Position numbers and translations under genes: made by a program
The notes under the pieces: model-generated
What the model saw: only the letters and a program-made list of their open reading frames with translations
Told to the model about the DNA's origin: nothing
The model's database searches: none
From: Gammaproteobacteria bacterium
GTDB taxonomy: Bacteria > Pseudomonadota > Gammaproteobacteria > Xanthomonadales > Marinicellaceae
NCBI GenBank assembly: GCA_030430025.1
Contig: JAUIGR010000013.1
Coordinates: 1-64,000 of the forward strand
DNA length: 64,000 nt
Direction: 5' to 3'
Shown: positions 8,879 through 16,885 of the stretch, piece by piece
Layout: every line of letters begins with the position of its first letter
Position numbering within the stretch: position 1 is the first letter of the stretch

Positions 8879-9697
8879 ATGCCAGAATTACCTGAAGTCG
8901 AAACTACACGTCGAGGTGTTGAACCTTGGGTGGTTGGGAACATTATTTTATCGAGTTGGCATTCATCGAAAAACATGAGGTATCCTTGGCCCAGAGCCTT
9001 AAGAAACCTCAACGGACAACAGGTTGTTGCCACGAAAAGAAGAGCCAAGTATCTATTGTTTGAGTTGGCTGATGGGAGTCATTTGATTATACATTTGGGG
9101 ATGTCTGGTATGGTTCGTATCTCCCAAGCGACAGAGAACAAAATAACACACGATCATTTAGTTTTGGATTTTGTAGATGGTTTATCTTTGGTATTGAATG
9201 ACCCCAGAAGGTTTGGTTTTGTGTTGTGGGAACGAGGTCAACTTGATGACTTACCATTGTTTTCAAAACTGGGGCCAGAGCCTTTCGATCCTCAATTTGA
9301 TGGAGGTCATTTAAAAAAGGCTGCCAGTGGTCGCAAGATCACTGTGAAAGCATTGATTATGAGTAATTCGGTCGTGGTAGGTGTGGGTAACATTTATGCA
9401 TCAGAAGCGCTGTTTTTAGCTAAAATCAATCCTTATAGATCAGCAAATAACATCAGTTTTGAGCGATACCAAAGACTGGCTGAAGCGATTGTTAGTGTGC
9501 TTAAAAAAGCCATTGAGGCAGGTGGAACTACCTTAAAAAACTTCAGAAAAAGTGATGGTAAACCTGGTTATTTTCAGCAGCAGTTGAATGTTTATGGCAG
9601 ACAAGGAATGGATTGTTTTCAATGTCACACTCTCATTAGTATGAAGCAAATTAATCGACGTGCAACATACCACTGTCCCAAATGCCAGCATTATTGA
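8879..9697 (+). CDS. mutM: Formamidopyrimidine-DNA glycosylase
   Basis: MutM (Fpg) excises 8-oxoguanine and formamidopyrimidines and nicks the abasic site. All catalytic features are visible: N-terminal MPELPEVET with catalytic Pro2 and Glu3, Lys57 in ATKRRAKYLL, the PGYFQQQLNVYGR region and a C-terminal zinc finger (CFQC then CPKC). The 272-residue length is normal. The start is 3 bases behind the nudC stop. Pairing with nudC groups two nucleotide or base clean-up enzymes in one transcript. Confidence 0.97.
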   Translation: MPELPEVETTRRGVEPWVVGNIILSSWHSSKNMRYPWPRALRNLNGQQVVATKRRAKYLLFELADGSHLIIHLGMSGMVRISQATENKITHDHLVLDFVDGLSLVLNDPRRFGFVLWERGQLDDLPLFSKLGPEPFDPQFDGGHLKKAASGRKITVKALIMSNSVVVGVGNIYASEALFLAKINPYRSANNISFERYQRLAEAIVSVLKKAIEAGGTTLKNFRKSDGKPGYFQQQLNVYGRQGMDCFQCHTLISMKQINRRATYHCPKCQHY

Positions 9698-9909
9698 TCC
9701 AAATCTTATTTTTGTTGATTCGGTCTGCTGTTGTATTGAAAAAGATCTTTACTCGATTAGTAGATAAAGATGAAACGTCTAGGAAGCAGTCACTGTGGGT
9801 TGAAAACCTTGTTAATAACCGGCTATTAATAGGGGTTTTCGGCTTGATAGGTTATTTTTTAAAACGAGCTGTCAACTATCCAGAACAGAGCAAAGATTTT
9901 TGGAAATAA
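9682..9909 (+). CDS. Small hypothetical membrane protein
   Basis: A 75-codon ORF overlaps the end of mutM by 16 bases and ends 7 bases before the CNNM gene. The product has a hydrophobic N-terminal stretch (about residues 4-20) and a second around 47-63, with charged residues between. I do not recognise it. Its position in a tight run of same-strand genes favours a real gene, but there is no convincing ribosome binding site and no homology I can name. Confidence 0.4.
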   Translation: MPALLIQILFLLIRSAVVLKKIFTRLVDKDETSRKQSLWVENLVNNRLLIGVFGLIGYFLKRAVNYPEQSKDFWK

Positions 9910-9916
9910 GTTAATT

Positions 9917-10981
9917 ATGATTCTTTTAATACTTTATGTTTGTGGTGCACTATTTTTTTCTTTTTTGTGTTCAATTGCTGAAGCGGTGTTATTAAGTGTT
10001 ACTCCTGCTTATGTGGCAAAACTAAAAAAAACATCACCTCAGAAATCTGAACGTATTAGACAGCTTCGTTTCGAGCAAGTCGATCAATCCTTAGCAGCCA
10101 TCTTAACGCTTAATACCATCGCTCACACCGTTGGGGCTATTGTCGCTGGGGCAAAGGCAACGCATGTTTTTGGTGATGCGTGGATAGGTGTATTTTCCGC
10201 TATCATCACTGTGTTGATTTTATTTTTTTCTGAGATCGTACCTAAAACCATTGGGGCCGTATATTGGAAACAACTAGTCAACGCTGTCGCTATTTTTGTA
10301 TCACTTCTGATTAAAATGCTCTATCCTTTAATATGGTTATCCGAGCTGGTGACTAAACTAATATCCAAAGGAAAACAGCAACATGGATTCAATCGAGACG
10401 AATTTTTGGCTATGGCAGGTTTAGGTCAAATAGCTGGACACATTGATGAACATGAATCTCGGATTTTTCATAACTTATTCAAGCTTAATACCTTAAAAGC
10501 CAAAGATGTGATGACACCTCGTGCGGTTATTCATTCACTGTCAGCCAGTGACAAATTATCAGAGGTGGCAGATCAAGTCAGACAAAGTCAATTTTCCCGT
10601 ATTCCTCTTACCAATCAGTCGGTAGATGATATAGATTCTTTTGTTCTGAAGACTGATGTGCTTTCAGCAATAATAGAAAGTCAGTCAGGTGTTTTATCAA
10701 GTTTCAGTCGAGAGATGACTTGTGTTATTGAGGACATGACATTACCGTCGCTTTTGGATGAATTGTTGAAACTGAAACAGCACATGGTGCTGGTTGTTAA
10801 TGAATATGGAGACACTGCTGGCCTAGTAACTTTAGAAGATGTGGTTGAAACATTGTTAGGTTTAGAAATTGTTGATGAGGCTGATCGCATACGTGATATG
10901 CAATCCTTTGCCCGGGCTCAGTGGAAAAAACGTGCACAGGCGAGGGGATTACGAATGGATGATTTATCGAATACAGATTGA
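9917..10981 (+). CDS. CNNM/DUF21 membrane protein with CBS domains
   Basis: The 354-residue protein has an N-terminal DUF21 (CNNM) region with about four helices over residues 1-140, including FSFLCSIAEAVLLSV and FFSEIVPKTIGA. Paired CBS domains follow from about 195 to 320 (VMTPRAVI, MVLVVNEYGDTAGLVTLEDVVE). Proteins of this type transport or sense Mg2+/Co2+ and are often labelled hemolysin-like or CorC. The usual C-terminal CorC/HlyC domain seems to be missing, the tail after the CBS pair being only about 35 residues. Confidence 0.9.
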   Translation: MILLILYVCGALFFSFLCSIAEAVLLSVTPAYVAKLKKTSPQKSERIRQLRFEQVDQSLAAILTLNTIAHTVGAIVAGAKATHVFGDAWIGVFSAIITVLILFFSEIVPKTIGAVYWKQLVNAVAIFVSLLIKMLYPLIWLSELVTKLISKGKQQHGFNRDEFLAMAGLGQIAGHIDEHESRIFHNLFKLNTLKAKDVMTPRAVIHSLSASDKLSEVADQVRQSQFSRIPLTNQSVDDIDSFVLKTDVLSAIIESQSGVLSSFSREMTCVIEDMTLPSLLDELLKLKQHMVLVVNEYGDTAGLVTLEDVVETLLGLEIVDEADRIRDMQSFARAQWKKRAQARGLRMDDLSNTD

Positions 10982-11019
10982 CCGAAATTATAATCGGGCC
11001 AGGCTGCTGTTTTCATAGA

Positions 11020-11054
11020 ACCATGCTGCTCGTCTTTTAGGCGAGCAGCATGGT
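11020..11054. terminator. Perfect 13-bp hairpin between convergent genes
   Basis: Arms 11020-11032 and 11042-11054 are perfect inverted repeats (ACCATGCTGCTCG and its complement) with a 9-base loop. It lies between the CNNM gene (plus, ends 10981) and the P-domain gene (minus, ends 11120). No T-run follows on either side, so it may act as a 3' end hairpin rather than a textbook terminator. Confidence 0.6.
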
Positions 11055-11119
11055 GGCGGTATTCAAGTGAATCTGTGCATGTAAGCGATTTGTATCATTG
11101 ATTCACTCATTAGCTTTCA

Positions 11120-12448
11120 CTATTGTTGAAAGCCATTCTCAAAAATCAGATCAAAAAAGGCCAAAGGGTCATCAGGAATAGGAACATCAGTATCACCAAC
11201 AGCAAGATTTGTTTGAATCTTGAGCGATTGACCAGAAAGGACAAGTATTTGATTTTGTCCCACCCCCCATTGTACGCTAAATTCTCCATCACCCGGTCCA
11301 AATGGTAGTCCAGTGTTCTGTAGGTCATCAACTTGGTCATCATTCAAAATTGATGCAATGCTACCGTTTGTCGCTGCTTGATAAGCATCATTTCCTCCTG
11401 CTGCATAAGCTCCAAAATACTGTTGTTCTACGCTGTCATTAAAATGGATCACATTGGGATCTTGTGCTAATGAGAATTCATCTGAAAGAGGCGTTAAAAT
11501 ATCTAGATTAAGCAATTGGTATACACTGATCGTATCTGGAGAAACGGTAGGATTGGTGAGATATAGAGTCGTTTTTAAAAGAGCTGAGGTATTACCTGTG
11601 CTTTCAATTTCATAAACCACTTGTGCAAATTCACTTCCGCTCTCACTATCAACCCAACGTAAAGTGGCTTTCTGTCCATCATAAACGGCACTGACGGGTA
11701 ATCCGAGACTGTCTTCTTGCATTCCCGCAGAAGTTCTGAAAAACCATTTTGATGTTCCTAGATATTCATTACCATTTACTGAAAAATTAAATCGAGTGCC
11801 CAAAGAATCGATTTCATAAGTAGCATTACCATCACTGATCTGGCCGGATAAATCAACACCAAATGATAAGCTTGCATCTTCCACATAGCCAAGATTTCCA
11901 ACTTGGTCATCTATGAAAATTAGCTTCCATTGACCATTAATCTCTCCAACACTTTCAACAAAGTCGTTAAGAGAGGTTTCGGGTGCTGGATTTGTGTTTT
12001 GGTTAATACCACCACTTTCTGTGGTTTTGAATGTTCCAGAGTCTAATATGTCATTTTGAGCGAATAGTGCTGCATCCCACCAGTGGTCAGAGTTGGGAGG
12101 TGGGTTATCGCTGAAAGAGTACACATTACCAAGACCCAACTCAGTACCATAGCCAGTACAACTATTGACAGCGCCTGTTTTACCAAACAGGACATGTTGT
12201 TCTCCACTAGGAGCCTCGATAATTGCGGTCAGGTTATCGATCGATGTATGGACAATTTCAGTAGCAACTTTCAAAGAGGTGATAGGATTTATGATTCCAT
12301 AGACATCAAATGTGATTTCCAAAGGCTCTCCATCAACACCACAAATGCCTTGGCTATCGGGGATGTCCCCAAAACCGTTACCAGTGAACTCAACTGCATA
12401 AGTATTCGAACTGGCCAATAAAATAAAAAAGAAAATGATTCTGTACAT
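11120..12448 (-). CDS. Secreted P-domain protein with D-L-I-F-type C-terminal tail
   Basis: The ATG at 12448 has AGGGG about 8 bases upstream and gives a signal peptide ending near TYA; the longer reading frame lacks both. Residues about 30-205 look like a proprotein-convertase P domain (VHTSIDNLTAIIEAPSGEQ, later NGQWKLIFIDD), a beta-sandwich normally found behind subtilisin or metallopeptidase domains. No protease domain is present. The rest is of unknown fold. The protein ends FFDLIFENGFQQ, the tail shared with four other secreted proteins here. It lies 120 bases behind the PepSY gene, so co-transcription with that operon is possible but unproven. Confidence 0.75.
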   Translation of the reverse strand: MYRIIFFFILLASSNTYAVEFTGNGFGDIPDSQGICGVDGEPLEITFDVYGIINPITSLKVATEIVHTSIDNLTAIIEAPSGEQHVLFGKTGAVNSCTGYGTELGLGNVYSFSDNPPPNSDHWWDAALFAQNDILDSGTFKTTESGGINQNTNPAPETSLNDFVESVGEINGQWKLIFIDDQVGNLGYVEDASLSFGVDLSGQISDGNATYEIDSLGTRFNFSVNGNEYLGTSKWFFRTSAGMQEDSLGLPVSAVYDGQKATLRWVDSESGSEFAQVVYEIESTGNTSALLKTTLYLTNPTVSPDTISVYQLLNLDILTPLSDEFSLAQDPNVIHFNDSVEQQYFGAYAAGGNDAYQAATNGSIASILNDDQVDDLQNTGLPFGPGDGEFSVQWGVGQNQILVLSGQSLKIQTNLAVGDTDVPIPDDPLAFFDLIFENGFQQ

Positions 12449-12568
12449 AGGTTTTCCCCTAATAAATATAAGCTTGTACAATACAATCGAAATTTTTAAC
12501 AATAGAAGGTCATTGATTTCAAAATAATGTGATTGAATTGATGCCAGCTTGAATATTTGAATGACTAT

Positions 12569-13291
12569 TTAGTCTTGGGAACTGCGCTGAGAAGGTTTGA
12601 AAAACAAGTAAATGCCAGAAAGTGACAAATAAAGCAGAGCGAACCCGGAAAGTGTATTTAACCATATGCTGCTTTTCAATCCTGAGTGGATGCCATATAA
12701 GACTTTATCAAAACTTAAACGCTGACCCAAAGCGATGGGCAATAACCGTTTTTGTTCGTCTACTTTTAAAGACCGTGGTGACGGAAATGTTATATTGACA
12801 GTTACGTTGGTTGGATGCCAATGACCTTGTTTGTTCATCAGCCAGTGCTTATTATTAACCCAAATCAGTAAATTTCTATCATAAAAAGCCAACCCTTGAA
12901 TGGGATTTGGTACGCCATCAAAAGCATCTAACTGCTGGCTGATTTGGCCTTGTTCATTGAACCAGTACAGTGTGCTCTTAGTTGCTACAATCCATTGTTG
13001 TCCATTGTGAATAGCAGCGACTAGCTGTTGTTCTATGGAAGTGTTTTGACCATTAATGATGACTTGATCATCAATTTGATAGAGTGTTTGATGGTTGCTT
13101 TCCCAGGCTTGTTGATGGTGGCCATAATTAAACCACTGAAGGATGGCATTTTGACTTACATACGATCGGTTGAGCCCCAGGTAATTAGCATGTTGTAACA
13201 ACAAACCGGTGACGGTCAATTGTAGCAACCACAAAGCCGATAACAATCCTACCCAGCGATGAATTTTTCTGAATAATCGACGTTTATGCAT
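12569..13291 (-). CDS. PepSY-type membrane protein, putative electron-transfer partner
   Basis: The 240-residue protein has an N-terminal helix beginning FRKIHRWVGLLSALW, a periplasmic region of about 170 residues, and a second helix region near the C-terminus after GIHSGLKSS. This two-helix layout with conserved His at each membrane boundary is that of PepSY-associated TM proteins, some of which bind haem and act as membrane reductases. It lies 10 bases behind an FMN-binding protein gene. Inference: it passes electrons across the inner membrane to the flavoprotein. Confidence 0.75.
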   Translation of the reverse strand: MHKRRLFRKIHRWVGLLSALWLLQLTVTGLLLQHANYLGLNRSYVSQNAILQWFNYGHHQQAWESNHQTLYQIDDQVIINGQNTSIEQQLVAAIHNGQQWIVATKSTLYWFNEQGQISQQLDAFDGVPNPIQGLAFYDRNLLIWVNNKHWLMNKQGHWHPTNVTVNITFPSPRSLKVDEQKRLLPIALGQRLSFDKVLYGIHSGLKSSIWLNTLSGFALLYLSLSGIYLFFKPSQRSSQD

Positions 13292-13301
13292 AGGAATATT
13301 A

Positions 13302-13823
13302 TTATGGCAATTGTTGTTGCAGAAACAAGGCCAGTTCAGCCTGTTTTTTTATGGCATTAACTGAAAGTGTTGCCCCGGAAATGCTATCGATGTCTTTTTG
13401 CCAGTTGTCTTCCGGTTTGTTGCTGGCGCCGATGAATTGATTTGTGAACCAGGGTATTTGTACTTCCCCTCCCCTGGATTCTCGATATATCAAAACTTTT
13501 ATCTGGGAGATTAGATGAGATTCAATAACCACTGCCGTAGTGATGTTACGTTCCTTGCCTAACTCATCAAGAATCCAAATGGTTCTGTTTTCGTTCCGCC
13601 AATAGCGGTAACTTAAGTTGCTTACGGGGTGATCAAGAATAGCCTCAACGTTTTTTTTAAGGTCAGCTTTAACCCAGAGTCTTTTGGGCTTGGGGACCTG
13701 TTCCTTGAACTGGCTGTCTAAAAAAGCAGTAATATTGTCTTGTTCTTCTGCGGTATAGGACCAGCCAATGTTGGTCAACAATAGGCTGGTTATGATCAGT
13801 GTTTTGATGCCACTTAAAGTCAA
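13302..13823 (-). CDS. Periplasmic FMN-binding domain protein
   Basis: The 173-residue protein has an N-terminal signal peptide (ends near GWS) and an FMN_bind domain. The motif DSISGATLS at residues 146-154 fits the covalent flavinylation site D-x(2-3)-[ST]-G-A-[ST]-x-[ST], so Thr152 is the predicted FMN attachment residue, added by ApbE in known cases. No apbE is in the window. The gene overlaps the porin gene by 4 bases (ATGA) and is followed by the PepSY gene, an arrangement typical of flavin-based extracytosolic electron transfer. Confidence 0.85.
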   Translation of the reverse strand: MTLSGIKTLIITSLLLTNIGWSYTAEEQDNITAFLDSQFKEQVPKPKRLWVKADLKKNVEAILDHPVSNLSYRYWRNENRTIWILDELGKERNITTAVVIESHLISQIKVLIYRESRGGEVQIPWFTNQFIGASNKPEDNWQKDIDSISGATLSVNAIKKQAELALFLQQQLP

Positions 13824-15028
13824 AATGAATAACCTACACCGAGGTTAAAACCATCGTTAGAACCACCGTCTTTTTGATCCTGATAGTCCACTTTGAAAAC
13901 GGTGTTGGGTGTCAACCAGTAGTTCATGCCAATATCAAACTGGTTTTTGTCCAAGCTGCTGTCATCAGCAGCGTTGTTGTTATATGATGAATAGCGAGCA
14001 AAAACACCATATTGACGATCTTGACCAAAGCGGTATGAAGGTTCAATATAATAACCTGATTGTTGTTCACGGGCCGCATTAACCCATGCCACATTGTCAT
14101 CGAGATTCCACTCAGCATATAAGGCTCGCAAACCAAAACCACCACGGTGGTATTGCAAGTTAGCTTCAAACAAATCGGCAGCAACATTAAGAATCCCTTG
14201 GGTGAGGTCCGTTTGGTGTTGATAGGTTGCCGCCAGTTTTAATCCAGGTAAAGGGCTATACCTTAGTCGAGCAGTGTAGGCTAAATCGGAAGCTTTGGCT
14301 TCAGCTACTTTTTGCCGACCACTGCGAATGATGAAGGCACTATCACCTGAAGTTGGGGTGTTCAAACCGCTTGACATGAACAAATCAAAACCAAACTGGT
14401 TATTAATTTGTTTGTTGAAACCGATACCGGCTTCCCACCAAGTAGCTGGAATAATGTTTTTTTCTACTGGATTACGCTCAACTCCATAAAAAGTATTGGG
14501 TTCATGGGTTTCATTGAGTATACCGACAGGAATCAAATTAACACCAAAGGTTGCTTTGGTATGTTCATTGAACATGTGTTCAATGTATGCTTGTTCCAAT
14601 TCCACTTCACCCGGTTTACCATCACCTGATAGCGCATGTTCCAATTCAAGCTCGGAAAAAAATCGGGTTTTTTCGTTGAAATCATGAGCAAAGAACAACA
14701 CGAAGCGATGAAAATCAATGTCTTCACCTGAGTCAAGATTATTGTAATGTAGTTCACCATATCCACCAATTTTGGTGCGGGTTTTCACTTCGGAGGAAGC
14801 TTCGATGGCATCAGATACCACCGTTAGGGCTTCATTCTGTTCTGCCATTTGCTCTTCAGTTTGAATAAGCGTTGATTCCTGACTTTCTAGTTTTGCCTGT
14901 AAGGCTTCAATGGTTTTTTGTTGTTGCTGAATAATTTGCCACATTTCTTCAGGAGAAGGTGTTTTTTCTGAAGCTCCCATGACAGTGGTGGCGAATGTTA
15001 TCGATAACAGCAGGCTGGCTTTTTTCAT
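13820..15028 (-). CDS. Outer-membrane porin with N-terminal coiled coil
   Basis: The ATG at 15028 gives a signal peptide ending near VMGAS. A short coiled coil (about residues 25-75, rich in Gln/Glu/Leu) follows, then an outer-membrane beta-barrel beginning KIGGYGELHYN and ending in GVGYSF, with the terminal Phe expected by the BAM machinery. It resembles porins of the phosphate-selective O/P or OprB-like type; the substrate is unknown. The first gene of the porin-FMN-PepSY operon, it has a Fur-like site about 55 bases upstream of its start, suggesting iron control. The longer ORF start at 15103 would run through that site and is rejected. Confidence 0.85.
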   Translation of the reverse strand: MKKASLLLSITFATTVMGASEKTPSPEEMWQIIQQQQKTIEALQAKLESQESTLIQTEEQMAEQNEALTVVSDAIEASSEVKTRTKIGGYGELHYNNLDSGEDIDFHRFVLFFAHDFNEKTRFFSELELEHALSGDGKPGEVELEQAYIEHMFNEHTKATFGVNLIPVGILNETHEPNTFYGVERNPVEKNIIPATWWEAGIGFNKQINNQFGFDLFMSSGLNTPTSGDSAFIIRSGRQKVAEAKASDLAYTARLRYSPLPGLKLAATYQHQTDLTQGILNVAADLFEANLQYHRGGFGLRALYAEWNLDDNVAWVNAAREQQSGYYIEPSYRFGQDRQYGVFARYSSYNNNAADDSSLDKNQFDIGMNYWLTPNTVFKVDYQDQKDGGSNDGFNLGVGYSF

Positions 15029-15080
15029 GGTATTTAGGTTAATTCGAAAATAATATCTGCGGATTCTAATCTTATAGAGA

Positions 15081-15103
15081 ACGATTATCAACACGATTAT
15101 CAT
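15081..15103 (-). promoter_or_regulatory. Candidate Fur box upstream of porin operon
   Basis: On the minus strand the site reads TGATAATC, then GTGT, then TGATAATCGT. These are two exact GATAATC heptamers 12 bases apart, the direct GATAAT repeats found in Fur boxes. It lies 55-75 bases before the porin start codon, in promoter position. The assignment is by motif only. Confidence 0.6.
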
Positions 15104-15104
15104 A

Positions 15105-15477
15105 TTGTTTTTTTAGCTTCCCTATAACAACAAGATTTTGACCTGAGGTTGGTGCCATTTTGGTGAGTTGTTATTAGCACAAAAGGAACAAGCTTGAGGG
15201 CACCTCTACTAATGAGATAATCAAGCAATCATCAGCAACAACTTTTGTTGATGTTATCGATAGATATGTTATGACTTAATAGCCAGCCAGATATGTCAGA
15301 TTCTATCAATATGAAGGAGATGTTACTGACCTCTTGTATGATAAATCAACGAGGGTCAGTACGGTTTTAATTAGTCGGACCTGAAAAATGCATAACGTAT
15401 TGTTAAATATCAAGAGTTACTTCAATTTTGCCCATTTTTTCGACCAGGAAACAGAATGTCACGATGCATTTTTATTC
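15105..15477. other. Noncoding stretch upstream of the hairpin array
   Basis: About 370 bases between the porin promoter and the hairpin array hold no gene I can support. The sequence is AT-rich with no recognisable RNA gene. Together with the array it makes a gap of about 655 bases, the largest in the window. Confidence 0.6.
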
Positions 15478-15658
15478 GCCGCTTCCATGCGGCTCTCAGG
15501 CTAACGTGAAAAAGTTTTCCAGAAACTTTTTTATGGTCGACGGTGTGGCACAAGGACGTGCCACCTTGAGCCATCAGGCTCAAGTAAGGTCAAAAAACAT
15601 CAGCAAAATCACACTTTTGCGCTTAAGTGTTTTTTTGACCGATGCTGGAAAAGGCCAG
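15478..15658. repeat. Array of at least five consecutive hairpins
   Basis: Palindromes follow one another almost without gaps. GCCGC/GCGGC lies at 15478-15493. AAAAAGTTT/AAACTTTTT spans 15509-15531. GTGGCAC/GTGCCAC spans 15545-15564, and CTTGAGCC/GGCTCAAG 15565-15584. A long two-part stem spans 15588-15640 (GGTC plus an A-run pairing with a T-run plus GACC, with an inner GCAAAA/TTTTGC). CTGG/CCAG lies at 15645-15658. The array sits just past the stop of the OmpA-like gene. It looks like a composite extragenic palindromic element or a structured RNA. An 83-codon ORF crosses it but is probably chance. Confidence 0.75.
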
Positions 15659-15683
15659 GAAGGACTTTTTCAGGACTGACTAA

Positions 15684-16319
15684 TTATTCAGTGGCTGTGA
15701 TGTAAAGTTCCACTCGACGGTTTTGTTTTCTGCCCATCTCATTTTGATTGCTTGCGATTGGTTGTTGTTCACCACGTCCCGAAGGATTGAGGCGTCTGCC
15801 AGGTATACCTTGGTTGTTTAGGTACTGTGCGACATTTTTGGCGCGTTCAAATGACAATTGTTGATTGTATTCTTCAGTTCCAGTATTGTCGGTATGTCCG
15901 ATGATATCTAATGAGGTGTCTTTATATTTGTATAGTACTTTAGCCACGGAGTTTAAAGTCGAATAGAAGTTACTTTTTATATCCGATTGGTTGGTATTGA
16001 AGGTAATGTGTCCAGGCATGATCAATTGAATTTGGTCACCTTGCCTTGCAACACGTACACCTGTACCTTCCAACTCTTCCCTCAATTCTTTTTCCTGATG
16101 GTCCATATAGGCACCTACACCAGCACCGATGGCAGCACAACCAGCTGCTGCATTGCGGGCAGATTTACTGTTTCTGGTAGCCCCAATTAATCCACAAACC
16201 ACTGCGCCAGCCGCGCCATATTTGACACTTTTTCTGACACGTTCTTCGCCTGTATAAGGGTCTGTGGTACAGGCAGACAATGAAATAAATAGGGTCATAA
16301 TAGGTATCATCTTTCTCAT
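15684..16319 (-). CDS. OmpA-family lipoprotein with glycine zipper
   Basis: The 211-residue protein has a lipoprotein signal with LSAC placing Cys17 at the cleavage point. A glycine-zipper segment follows (about residues 35-70, GAAGAVVCGLIGA), then an OmpA C-terminal domain from about 100. That domain carries the peptidoglycan-binding signature (IIGHTDNTGTEEYNQQLS, later RRVELYI). It resembles YiaD-type proteins, which tether the outer membrane to the wall. It is separated from panD by 165 bases and probably has its own promoter. Confidence 0.92.
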   Translation of the reverse strand: MRKMIPIMTLFISLSACTTDPYTGEERVRKSVKYGAAGAVVCGLIGATRNSKSARNAAAGCAAIGAGVGAYMDHQEKELREELEGTGVRVARQGDQIQLIMPGHITFNTNQSDIKSNFYSTLNSVAKVLYKYKDTSLDIIGHTDNTGTEEYNQQLSFERAKNVAQYLNNQGIPGRRLNPSGRGEQQPIASNQNEMGRKQNRRVELYITATE

Positions 16320-16459
16320 ATTGAGTATCTCCTAAAGGCTTGTAAGCTTGTTTTCATATGGTTTCAGTCAAACAGTGATCTTTATTAATAGTGAAAGGTT
16401 GCATACGTTATCACTATAAGAATTAATATATTGTGAAAATAACGGAAAAATGTTGGGAG

Positions 16460-16474
16460 ACCCTGTCTCAGGGT
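16460..16474 (-). terminator. Possible terminator after panD
   Basis: A 6-bp perfect hairpin ACCCTG/CAGGGT with a 3-base loop lies 11 bases past the panD stop. On the minus strand it is followed at some distance by a short T-run. It is a weak but well placed candidate for the end of the CoA operon. Confidence 0.35.
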
Positions 16475-16484
16475 GTGTCTCTAT

Positions 16485-16877
16485 TCATGCTGCGTGATCA
16501 AAATTTTCTTTTTTATGAGTTTCCGCATTTTTCAAGGATTTGATGTTGTTTTGGCTATCAACAAACACCAGATGTGGCTGATGGGTTTTTGCTTCTTCAG
16601 CATCAACCAAACAATAAGCGGCCAGAATCACTAAATCACCAGGCTGGTTGAGGCGTGCAGCAGCACCGTTCAGACAAATTTCACCTTTACCTCCTTCAAT
16701 CACGTATGTCGTTAAGCGTGAGCCTGAGTTGCAATTAAGAACATCAATTTGTTGATTAATTAGCAGGCCGGCAGCTTTAATTAAATCTGGACAGATAGAA
16801 ACAGAGCCTTCATAGTTTAAATTGGCATCGGTGACGGTGGCTCGGTGGATTTTGCTGTGTAACATGGTTAAATTCAT
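16485..16877 (-). CDS. panD: Aspartate 1-decarboxylase
   Basis: PanD makes beta-alanine from aspartate for pantothenate synthesis. It is a self-cleaving pyruvoyl enzyme; the cleavage site Gly-Ser is seen in NYEGSVSI. With the ATG at 16877 the Ser is residue 25, exactly as in E. coli, which favours this start; an ATG four codons upstream overlaps the coaX stop (ATGA). Other hallmarks are LHSKIHRATVT and NGAAARLNQPGDLVIL. It is the last gene of the operon. Confidence 0.95.
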   Translation of the reverse strand: MNLTMLHSKIHRATVTDANLNYEGSVSICPDLIKAAGLLINQQIDVLNCNSGSRLTTYVIEGGKGEICLNGAAARLNQPGDLVILAAYCLVDAEEAKTHQPHLVFVDSQNNIKSLKNAETHKKENFDHAA

Positions 16878-16885
16878 GGTAGTTC

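Noticed and set aside
8452-9048. 198-codon minus-strand ORF over nudC and mutM
   Set aside because: Antisense to two well-supported genes, with no ribosome site or family match.
15029-15103. 25-codon extension of the porin gene
   Set aside because: It runs across the Fur-like repeats, and the internal ATG gives a clean signal peptide.
15428-15679. 83-codon plus-strand ORF over the hairpin array
   Set aside because: Its sequence is made of the hairpin arms; no ribosome site and no recognisable protein. The palindromes explain the open frame.
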